DNA of 64,000 nt, from the NCBI GenBank assembly GCA_944391285.1, contig CALXSY010000003.1, positions 49,389-113,388 on the forward strand, read 5' to 3'. A model generated the notes under the pieces. The model saw only the letters and a list, made by a program, of their open reading frames with translations, was not told the DNA's origin and searched no databases. Source of the stretch: an uncultured Clostridia bacterium (GTDB lineage Bacteria; Bacillota; Peptococcia; Peptococcales; Peptococcaceae). Below, piece after piece: positions 27,582 to 35,040 of this stretch. A program made the position numbers and the translations under genes. Within the stretch, counting starts at the first letter, position 1; each line of letters begins with the position of its first letter.

Positions 27582-28133
27582 TTAACCGTTTATAAAAAGG
27601 TTTAAAGCAAAGTGACTATAATACTCTCCGCTTTTCGTTATCCAAAGCTCCACTTTGTAATTACCTGCGATAGCTTCTTCATGTATATCAGAAATATTGT
27701 CATCATCGTAATCGGGGAGATTTTTCCGAATAAATTTTTCCACAAACTCGATATTATCCTCATTTGTAAAAATTGCAGGTATTATTCTAAACATGGCATC
27801 CTCAGCCGTTTTGCAAAAATCTTCATTATCTCTCAAGCGTCCATAACCCATAATCAGCCCAAAGGTATCCAGCATCCCGTTTTCATCACTGCTTAAGGAA
27901 ATACTATAAACATTGTTCGTTCTGTCCTCATTGTAAGCATCTACATATCTCCAAGCAAATCCGCCATGCTCATTAGCCTCAAGGGAAATGCCAAATTCAT
28001 TCTCTATTCTTTCCGCCGCTTCCGTGGTCTTTATATTTTCTGCCACGGTATTATTCTTCTGCGCCTGAATAACAAATACTAAAATTAAAACTATCACTAT
28101 GCAAATACCGGCTGCCAAGATTTTTTTACGCAT
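27582..28133 (-). CDS. Small membrane-anchored exported protein
   Basis: A 183-residue protein. Residues 5-24 (ILAAGICIVIVLILVFVIQA) form an N-terminal anchor, followed by an acidic extracytoplasmic domain with AERIENEFGISLEANEHGG and DYDDDNISDIHEEA. ATG at 28131-28133 follows GGAGG with seven-base spacing; a longer frame to 28169 does not. It sits ten bases upstream of the duplicated pair and probably shares their transcript. No recognisable family. Confidence 0.65.
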   Translation of the reverse strand: MRKKILAAGICIVIVLILVFVIQAQKNNTVAENIKTTEAAERIENEFGISLEANEHGGFAWRYVDAYNEDRTNNVYSISLSSDENGMLDTFGLIMGYGRLRDNEDFCKTAEDAMFRIIPAIFTNEDNIEFVEKFIRKNLPDYDDDNISDIHEEAIAGNYKVELWITKSGEYYSHFALNLFING

Positions 28134-28171
28134 TTTAATACCTCCTTTTTCCTCTCCTTGCAAAATCAATT

Positions 28172-28762
28172 TTAATCAAACACACTTTCACCAAAAAGCC
28201 TCTCCAAAACCTTTATTCTTTTGATGACTTCATCTTGCACCTTTAGGCTTTCGTCGCTGGTAAAATCATCATGCTGAACATAATAAGTGAAGGACTTTTC
28301 CTGGTGATTGACATTCAGCAAATACTCCAAATCAGCATATATTTGCTGTAATTCTAAGAGTTCTTCTTCCTCAAAAGCTGACAGTTCATCAAATTTTTAC
28401 CACACAACAAAGCCGGCAGATAAAATTCTGTCAAATAATAATCTTATTTCTTCATTATCCCCTGCTTTGATATTAATTGCTCCCTGGACAATCTCCGGAT
28501 TGGAAAAATAGCGGACAGCACTGGCAAAGCCATATAATTCGTCCCAAGAAGCGGTATTATCTGCAATCTTTTTGAGATAACGGGAATATTCGTAAAAAAC
28601 ATCGCTTTGCTTAGTCATGCGCAAGCGCACTGAATAATCAGTCCAATCCGCCGCAGGGTCATAAGCATTTTTTTCCTCGTAGTACTTATTGATTACAACC
28701 ACATTCAGCACTAAAGAAATTATACAGATACAAGAAACGATAATTATGAAATATTTTTTCAT
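28172..28762 (-). pseudogene. Membrane-anchored exported protein interrupted by an in-frame stop
   Basis: The gene begins MKKYFIIIVSCICIISLVLN, a signal anchor, and reads to an in-frame TAA at 28397-28399 after 121 codons. The same frame then continues for a further 74 codons (KFDELSAFEEEELLELQQI to VLERLFGESVFD) to a normal TAA at 28172-28174. The second part has coding character and no start of its own. The joined length (196 residues) matches the neighbouring exported proteins, so a single nonsense change is the simplest reading. A 121-residue truncated product could still be made. Confidence 0.65.
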
Positions 28763-28789
28763 AGCAATTTCCCCTTTTTTTCGGCTGTG

Positions 28790-29377
28790 TTAATTATTGC
28801 TTGGCTTGTTAATGCTCGCAGATTTTAGTTTATCTTCTGCATCAAATTCCAGCTGCAAAATTATTCCTCCGTCGGCATTTAAAGCAAGCACCTTCAAAGA
28901 CGGAGTCCCATTTTCATCATTAATTACAGTTAAATGGGCTGTATAATTTTCATCCATTGGAATAGGTGTGGTGCTGTTATATTCCAGCACATATTCTTGC
29001 GGTTCTTGTGGGAGTTTGCTTAAAACCTCAGCTAAACTATCATTTATTTGTAAAGCGTTCCAAAAGGTACCGGTATACTCCGCAGAAATATTAATACTCT
29101 GCACCTTTTCATCAGCAAAAACCTCAAAGCCATCATAGCTCAAATAATGCCCGCTCATAGAATCTGTTGTTAAATTGCCCAAAGCGCTCATATCTATATC
29201 TTCCAAAGGCGTTATATCTAAGTTTTTTAAATCCTCATAGCTGGTTTCCCCGACCAAAATGCCTTCAAATCTCATTTCTTCTGCACTTATGCCGGACGTT
29301 TTTTCTTCAGCGGCACAGCCTGAAAGGCTAAGCAAAAATATTGCTGTCACTATTAGCATTTTTCTAAATTTTTTCAT
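28790..29377 (-). CDS. Hypothetical lipoprotein
   Basis: A 195-residue lipoprotein with lipobox SLSGC (cysteine at residue 21). The mature domain has FEGILVGETSYEDL and FWNALQINDSLAEVLSKL, resembling the short beta-alpha repeats of SmpA-like clostridial lipoproteins, without a firm assignment. ATG follows GGGAGGCTTAACA, and a sigma-A promoter lies at 29415-29443. It is probably the first gene of the leftward exported-protein series. It is divergent from the two-component genes. Confidence 0.7.
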   Translation of the reverse strand: MKKFRKMLIVTAIFLLSLSGCAAEEKTSGISAEEMRFEGILVGETSYEDLKNLDITPLEDIDMSALGNLTTDSMSGHYLSYDGFEVFADEKVQSINISAEYTGTFWNALQINDSLAEVLSKLPQEPQEYVLEYNSTTPIPMDENYTAHLTVINDENGTPSLKVLALNADGGIILQLEFDAEDKLKSASINKPSNN

Positions 29378-29414
29378 TGTTAAGCCTCCCTTTTGCTGAT
29401 ATTTTCATATTTTA

Positions 29415-29443
29415 ACCATAGCATAACTAATACTTATTGTCAA
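29415..29443 (-). promoter_or_regulatory. Sigma-A promoter of the exported-protein series
   Basis: On the minus strand TTGACA (29438-29443) and TATGGT (29415-29420) are 17 bases apart. The region upstream, CTTTTTTGCTGTT then ACAA, matches the sequence preceding the promoter of the lipoprotein at 14648-15709. Confidence 0.75.
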
Positions 29444-29600
29444 GGCAGTTGTAACGAACAGCAAAAAAGGTGTTCCGAATGACATTTATTTCTTTAATGC
29501 CAGCAATTTCTTGGCTTTTCTCCCTTGATATGAGCAAATTATGCTTTATAATTGATATTATAGCCTTTATTGCCATTTTTAGATTACTAAGGAGGCAGGT

Positions 29601-30296
29601 ATGAATATTGCTGTTTGTGACAATGAACCGTTGGTTTGCCAAGAAATAAAGCAGGGGCTTTCAGCTTCCTCAATCAATATTGACTGCCAGATATTTGAAT
29701 ATCATTCCGGCAAAGCTTTGCTTGATTCCGGTATAAATTTTGATATGGTTTTTTTAGATATTGAGCTGAAAGAAAGTTTAGATGGTTTAGAAATCGCCCA
29801 GCTAATGAAAAAACAAAATCCTGATCTCATCCTCATCTTCATTTCCGCTTACAGCAAATATGTTTCTTCTGCCTTTTATTTAGACACATTTCAATTTTTG
29901 CTCAAGCCTATTGAGCCGGCATTGCTGCAGCAGGAATTCAGGCGGGGGCTGAAAAAATATCAAAGCCTTTACAGCAAATTTCTTATTAGCTATAATCACG
30001 AAAAAGTTGCTTTAGATATTAAGGATATCATCTATTTGGAATCGCAAAAAAGAAAGCTCTTTATCAAGCTTACAGGAGAAAATGCTTATGAAACTTACGG
30101 CAAAATCAGCTCACAGGAAGAGCTTTGCAATATGCACGGTTTTATCCGTATTCACCGCAGTTATTTAGTAAATCCCCACTTTATTGCCCGCTTTGAGCGG
30201 CAAAATGTAATTTTAACAACAAAAGAGGCATTGCCTGTCAGCAGAAAATATCATAAAGCTGCCAAAGAAAAATTTCTATCCTATCTTTTGAGGTGA
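29601..30296 (+). CDS. LytTR-type response regulator (AgrA/ComE-like)
   Basis: A 231-residue response regulator. The receiver domain shows the acidic pair at Asp7-Asn8-Glu9, phosphoacceptor Asp53 in FLDIEL, Ser in FISAYS, and the conserved lysine in LLKPIEP near 106. The LytTR DNA-binding domain follows from about 130, with YLESQKRKLFIKL, FIRIHRSYLVNP and LPVSRKYH. ATG follows AAGGAGG. The partner histidine kinase begins four bases after its stop. LytTR regulators commonly control peptide signalling, bacteriocins or virulence. No AgrB/AgrD genes are visible nearby. Confidence 0.9.
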   Translation: MNIAVCDNEPLVCQEIKQGLSASSINIDCQIFEYHSGKALLDSGINFDMVFLDIELKESLDGLEIAQLMKKQNPDLILIFISAYSKYVSSAFYLDTFQFLLKPIEPALLQQEFRRGLKKYQSLYSKFLISYNHEKVALDIKDIIYLESQKRKLFIKLTGENAYETYGKISSQEELCNMHGFIRIHRSYLVNPHFIARFERQNVILTTKEALPVSRKYHKAAKEKFLSYLLR

Positions 30297-30300
30297 AAAA

Positions 30301-31626
30301 ATGGAAACGGTTGATATAGTTGATTTATTGGCGGTTATTTTTGATGTGTGTTTAATCCAATATTTTTTGTCAGTATTTTTTCCTGATAAATTTATCGCCA
30401 AAAAATTCCGCATCCCCCTAATCGTAGCCGGCACTGTAATATATTATTGCTCTTCCATTTATGTCGAAAGCGCTTATTGGCGGATGGCAATATATTTGCT
30501 TCTTTGTTTGTTCTTCAGCTTTTGCGTGCACGGGTCAATATTTAAGAAAATCCCTTTAATTTTTCTTTACGCTATTATCGGCATAATGATCGAAAGCATC
30601 ACTGCCGCTATATTAGTCAGTGTCGAAAACAATTTCTACAAGGTCAATCGCACCGATTATACGGATCAATATATAGCCGGAGTATTCTTATGCAACACGC
30701 TGATTTTTTTAGTGATGCTATCGTTAAACTTTGTGCGCAAAAAGTTTTGCACTAAAAGCTCAAGTCCTCTGGAGTCTACTAAATATTTATTGTTTATTGT
30801 TTTTGTCATAGTCTTTATCGGCATGTTTTGTGGTATTCGTTATTTAGTCTGGACCAGTGACAGCATCAGCAGTGTGCAAATTTTCCTTGTTTTGCTTTTA
30901 ATGATGGTTGCTTTAGCTATTATACTCTTTTTCACCTTAACAGAAATGGAGCATTTGCAGGCGATAAAGTTAGAAAATGCTTTGATAAACGAGCGTTTAG
31001 CGGCACAGGAAAGATTTTATAAGGAATCCATCCAAAAAAATGAGCAGCTGCATCACCAAATTCATGATGAAAAAAATTTCCTGCTGGCGCTAAAAGGTTT
31101 TTTGGAAAATAACGAAAACAAGCAAGGCATGAAGATGGTAAACGACAGAATAGGCAGTATCAGCTCTGATATTACAGCATTCAGCGGTGATATTGCGCTT
31201 GATACACTCTTATCCATAAAAATTAACGAAGCGCAAAAAGCCAATATCTCCATTAAGCCAACTATTGCTGTTTTGGGCAAGCTTTTTATAAGCTCCCTGG
31301 ACTTATGTCTAATTTTAGGCAATGCCTTGGATAATGCAATCGAAGCTTGCAAAAAGCTCGGTGGCACAAACGAAAAAATCATTAAGCTGGAAATAAGGAC
31401 TGTGCAGGATTATCTGGCAGTCAGCACTATCAATCCCTATGACAAAGTCGCGGCAAGTAAAGATTATGATAAGCTTATTACCACCAAAAAAGACGCTTTA
31501 AACCACGGCTATGGTCTTAAAAGCATTAATCATCTCGCCCAAAAGTATAACGGCACCTGCAAAATCACGGCGGAAAAGGGGATTTTTACCCTTGATATCC
31601 TTTTGTTAAATCAAGCAAAAATTTAA
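30301..31626 (+). CDS. GHKL-type sensor histidine kinase (AgrC-like)
   Basis: A 441-residue membrane kinase. Six or seven N-terminal helices (residues about 5-220) form the sensor, followed by a coiled-coil linker (residues 225-255). The H-box is HHQIHDEKNFLLAL near residue 250, the N-box is LILGNALDNAIEAC near 340, and the G-box GYGLKSI lies near 400. This is the AgrC/ComD pattern, in which the ATP-binding domain is of the HATPase_c_5 type. It starts just after the response regulator, with GAGGTG as binding site, so the two form an operon ending at the hairpin 31774-31805. The signal may be a peptide; the gene run across the divergent promoter is a possible target. Confidence 0.9.
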   Translation: METVDIVDLLAVIFDVCLIQYFLSVFFPDKFIAKKFRIPLIVAGTVIYYCSSIYVESAYWRMAIYLLLCLFFSFCVHGSIFKKIPLIFLYAIIGIMIESITAAILVSVENNFYKVNRTDYTDQYIAGVFLCNTLIFLVMLSLNFVRKKFCTKSSSPLESTKYLLFIVFVIVFIGMFCGIRYLVWTSDSISSVQIFLVLLLMMVALAIILFFTLTEMEHLQAIKLENALINERLAAQERFYKESIQKNEQLHHQIHDEKNFLLALKGFLENNENKQGMKMVNDRIGSISSDITAFSGDIALDTLLSIKINEAQKANISIKPTIAVLGKLFISSLDLCLILGNALDNAIEACKKLGGTNEKIIKLEIRTVQDYLAVSTINPYDKVAASKDYDKLITTKKDALNHGYGLKSINHLAQKYNGTCKITAEKGIFTLDILLLNQAKI

Positions 31627-31773
31627 CCCTTTGGCTGATACTAAATAACTTATATCCAGACCACTAAGAATACAAAAAGCAAAAAATCCCATTTATTTGT
31701 CAATTCTTATGTCTATCAGAAATATCCACTGCCCAAGATAAAGCTGCACTTTAAGATACAGTTCTTTAGGCGC

Positions 31774-31805
31774 AAAAAACCTTGCAACAAAATGCAAGGT
31801 TTTTT
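31774..31805 (+). terminator. Intrinsic terminator downstream of the two-component operon
   Basis: AAAAAACCTTGCA pairs with TGCAAGGTTTTT around a six-base loop. It lies 150 bases after the kinase stop; the interval 31627-31773 contains no gene. Confidence 0.8.
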
Positions 31806-31870
31806 CATCTTTTATCTCTGTAAATTGGCTGATCTCCTGCAGCCAATATTTTTTTGGTAAATCGGCGTAA

Positions 31871-32450
31871 CTATTTTTTCTTCCAGCTCATCGGGTAATA
31901 GCCATAAACAGCGCATGTTTTGGCAAAATCGAACAATTTGTTTGCCTTTGCGCTGCAGCGGTATGCGATTCCTTGTTCATCTTCGTATGCTAAAGCATAG
32001 ATATGAAACTCTTGACCGAAGCCGCCAAGATTTATCAGTTTAACTCAATCTTTCATGCCTTCCTCATCACGGCGATTGCCAAAATAACCTTGCATAGATT
32101 TCAACAAATACTCTTCGTAGGCTTCTTCCCTTTTTTGCTTCCTATCATTATTCATCTCTCCTCCTCCCTTCTCAAAACTGCAATATCTAAACCGCTTTCC
32201 AAGGTTAGCTCGACATCAATATTGCCCTTGCTTCTCCTGACAGCCATCTCATGGGCTAAGAAATCACTGATTATTTCTTCGGTAAATAGCTAATCTTACC
32301 TTGAGCATAAACTTTTCCGTCTTTCAGCAAGAGCGTTTTATCAAAGCTAGGCAAAATTTCTTCCTCATCCCGCCATTTTAAATCTTCTAATCTTTTAAAA
32401 TCATCGAATCTTTTTTCTTCATCTAAAAAAGTCCCATTCTTCTTCCCCCT
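31871..32450 (-). pseudogene. Remnants of a small decayed operon
   Basis: Three coding-like fragments follow each other leftwards. The first (32271-32450) reads FLDEEKRFDDFKRLEDLKW and ends KISYLPKK-stop. The second (32152 to about 32285) reads EEIISDFLAHEMAVRRSKGN and ends REEER-stop. The third starts at ATG 32155, overlapping that stop in ATGA style, reads MNNDRKQKREEAYEEYLL, and is interrupted by TGA at 32045-32047 before continuing as NLGGFGQEFHIYALAYEDEQ to TAG 31871. The frames are broken and start codons are missing for the first two. I do not recognise the families. Confidence 0.5.
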
Positions 32451-32535
32451 TAAAAATTGACTTTACAAAATGTCGTAAAAATTATATACTTAATATGCAT
32501 AGATTAAATTTTAATATATAAGGAAGTGATAAGCC

Positions 32536-33441
32536 TTGCTTCAAGAAAACAATCCTCTGTATTATTTGATAAAAATTGATAGCTATCAATCCATTTCTCT
32601 TGCAGCAGAAAATTTACACATTTCCCAGCCCGCATTATCGCAGGCAATGAAAAATTTAGAAAAAAGCTTAAACTTAACCTTACTAAACCGTATTTACCGC
32701 GGTGTCAGCCTGACAGAGGACGGCAAAAAGGTCGTTGAATTGGCAAAAAAAGCCTTTGAATATTTTGAGCAAATAGAAAATATTTCCCTGCAAAAATCTG
32801 CTTCTCAAGAAAATGACACCAATATCAACGATCTAATTATTTATACCAATCCGGCTTATTCTATGTGGCTTCTTTCTTCGTTAGTAAAAGATTATAATTC
32901 ACATCAGAACCAAAACACTTTACAATTTCAAAATCTTTCTCAAACTGCTAATGATTTAGAAGCAATTGAACAAAACATTAATGCTGTAATTTTAGATATG
33001 ATTAAAGAAAAAACTGCCTATCCCCCTCATAAGAAAATATTTATCCTGAACAAAAGCAGTTCTTATGTAATGTGTGCAAAAAATTTTTCTTATATTCCAC
33101 ATAGCAAAACCTCTGTTTCTTTCCAAGAGTTAACTAAAATCCCTTTGGTTATAAATAAAAACTCTTTCGAATTTCAAGATACCTTGCTCAATATCCTGAA
33201 ACTACATGGTCAGCCTTTAATTAAAGCTGTTGCTCCTGATTACTATAGTATTAATTATATGATCGAAAGTGGCTTAGGTGTAACTTTTACCAATAAACTG
33301 CTCAATACAGCTGAGTTTAATCATTTTCGTCTGATACCTATTCGTAACGCTCCTAATTTTTTATTAGCCCTAATTTATCATAAAGATGCTGATCAAAAAA
33401 AAATAACAAAGTTAGGCGATTTACTTAAAGCCTCAATTTAA
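32536..33441 (+). CDS. LysR-family transcriptional regulator 4
   Basis: A 301-residue LysR regulator with helix-turn-helix (YYLIKIDSYQSISLAAENLH, then ISQPALSQAMKNLEKSLNL) and an effector domain. The start is TTG at 32536, preceded by AAGGAAGTG with suitable spacing; no better ATG exists before the helix. It converges on the permease 3 gene, sharing a bidirectional terminator, exactly as LysR 1 does with permease 1. By position it is the regulator of hydrolase 4 and permease 3. Confidence 0.85.
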   Translation: MLQENNPLYYLIKIDSYQSISLAAENLHISQPALSQAMKNLEKSLNLTLLNRIYRGVSLTEDGKKVVELAKKAFEYFEQIENISLQKSASQENDTNINDLIIYTNPAYSMWLLSSLVKDYNSHQNQNTLQFQNLSQTANDLEAIEQNINAVILDMIKEKTAYPPHKKIFILNKSSSYVMCAKNFSYIPHSKTSVSFQELTKIPLVINKNSFEFQDTLLNILKLHGQPLIKAVAPDYYSINYMIESGLGVTFTNKLLNTAEFNHFRLIPIRNAPNFLLALIYHKDADQKKITKLGDLLKASI

Positions 33442-33454
33442 TACTGAATACTTT

Positions 33455-33484
33455 AAACGAGAACGGTCAAAACCGCTCTCGTTT
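33455..33484. terminator. Bidirectional intrinsic terminator
   Basis: AAACGAGAACGGT pairs with ACCGCTCTCGTTT (12 of 13) around a four-base loop, between the convergent LysR and permease genes. Confidence 0.8.
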
Positions 33485-33488
33485 ATTA

Positions 33489-34931
33489 TTAATACAATAT
33501 TATGCTTAGCGGCCAAAAAGCCAAGAAGATTAAATAGGTTACAATCAGCACCCAAACAGTCATTTTATAAATAAAAGTAGCATTTAAACTTTCATTGCCA
33601 TGCAGCATGGCACCAAATATTGAACTGCCCGGGATTAAAAATGCTACTTGTGAAGCATAAGCCAGCATAGATACAAAGTAGCCAATATTGTTAATTTGCA
33701 TCTCTGTTGTAGTAATATAAACTATCGAGAGCAACAGCAGAGCAATTACGCCGTTATTTGCCAAGTTAGTTAAAAACAAACAGCAAAATAACATTACTGC
33801 AAATAAAATAAAAGGTGACATACCGCCGAAAATAGGATTCAAAATTCCCGATAAAAATAGTTTGACACCAGTTACGTCATCTGTTAAAGCAGAAGATATT
33901 GCCATAACACAAGCTAATAGAAATGCTAAATCCCAAGTAATTTTTTGTCCGCCAAGATAACGCATATCTACAATAGATTTACCATCTTTACGAATAAGAC
34001 ATAAAATAACAAAAAGGAAAATTGTTATTCCTACTGCACCAGCACTATTAAGTATTTGCGTTATTCTCCACGAGCTAGGCATAAGACTAGGAGCAAACAA
34101 ACTTATTACTATAATTGGAATATACCATAATAAAAACTTTTGAATTTTATCCATTGGCGGTAAAGGATTAGCATCAAACATATCTGTATTAACATTGCTT
34201 AAACGAGAAACATCAGCCTTAAATACAAACCTCATTATCATAATATAGCAAATCAATATACAAAGGCTAATCGGTAAAACTAACAGCAAATGTTGTGCAT
34301 AGGAAAAAGCCGACGTCCCGCTCATACTGCTCCAAATACCATTAATCTGTAAAAGCCATGGGAAAAAAGGTAATACTGGGTTAGCAATAGCACAAGAAAT
34401 AATGATCCCGTACAATAACATCATTATATAAGGGTCTTTCTTTCCATATCCTAAATCATCAGCTAATTTATAAGTCAAACCCCAAAACATAAAAATCATT
34501 GCTAAACCAGCACCAAAAACAGACAGTATAAAAACTGTGAAAAAGACAATAGCAGTAAAAATCCACGGTCTTCCATTAATAATTTTGCGGCTTAACACCC
34601 AGCGTACGATATAGTCATTGACCCCATATTGCTCAATAACGCCAAAAATTGCCATTGTAAACACCGCAGATGCGAAATTATAATTTCCAAAAGATGCTGC
34701 TAAAACTGTTGTAAAATTTCCATAATCACTAAACATCATAGCTGCAATCCCTATTAAGCTGGGCCAAAGCATACCGCTAGTCGACCATAACCAAATTAAA
34801 CCTACAAAAATGCCAACCAGCTGCATGCCAACTTGAGTGATAGGCTCTATCGGTGGAATAAACCAGCCGCTAAACATTAAGATTATGCCAATAATTGCAT
34901 AAGTTGTTGCTTTTCTATCAACTGCAGTCAC
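33489..34931 (-). CDS. SLC13-like anion permease 3
   Basis: A 480-residue polytopic membrane protein and close paralogue of permease 2. Matching blocks are WPSLIGIAAMMF near residue 65, VRWVLSRKIINGRPW near 115, TNLANNGVIALLLL near 390 and LIPGSSIFGAMLHG near 425. The family fold is that of sodium-coupled anion carriers. It begins 109 bases after the stop of hydrolase 4, with a hairpin between them. The binding site is GGGGG with seven-base spacing. Conserved small and polar residues in the re-entrant loops differ from permease 2 (ANNG against ANNT, GSSI against ASSF), which fits a different but related substrate. Confidence 0.82.
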   Translation of the reverse strand: MTAVDRKATTYAIIGIILMFSGWFIPPIEPITQVGMQLVGIFVGLIWLWSTSGMLWPSLIGIAAMMFSDYGNFTTVLAASFGNYNFASAVFTMAIFGVIEQYGVNDYIVRWVLSRKIINGRPWIFTAIVFFTVFILSVFGAGLAMIFMFWGLTYKLADDLGYGKKDPYIMMLLYGIIISCAIANPVLPFFPWLLQINGIWSSMSGTSAFSYAQHLLLVLPISLCILICYIMIMRFVFKADVSRLSNVNTDMFDANPLPPMDKIQKFLLWYIPIIVISLFAPSLMPSSWRITQILNSAGAVGITIFLFVILCLIRKDGKSIVDMRYLGGQKITWDLAFLLACVMAISSALTDDVTGVKLFLSGILNPIFGGMSPFILFAVMLFCCLFLTNLANNGVIALLLLSIVYITTTEMQINNIGYFVSMLAYASQVAFLIPGSSIFGAMLHGNESLNATFIYKMTVWVLIVTYLIFLAFWPLSIILY

Positions 34932-35000
34932 TTTACATAACCCCCTTAAACAAAATATATCTAATAATTCAATTTAGCATTTTAAATCTGTTAGTTATTG

Positions 35001-35034
35001 TTTACACACAAGGCATAAAATCCTTGTGTGTAAA
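35001..35034 (-). terminator. Intercistronic hairpin between hydrolase 4 and permease 3
   Basis: TTTACACACAAGG pairs with CCTTGTGTGTAAA, 13 perfect pairs around an eight-base loop. There is no strong U-run after it on the minus strand, so attenuation or mRNA stabilisation is more likely than full termination. Confidence 0.6.
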
Positions 35035-35040
35035 TCTTTT

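Noticed and set aside
28397..28399. Stop codon readthrough or recoding at the in-frame TAA
   Set aside because: TAA is the least read-through stop and no stimulatory context is visible; a nonsense mutation is simpler.
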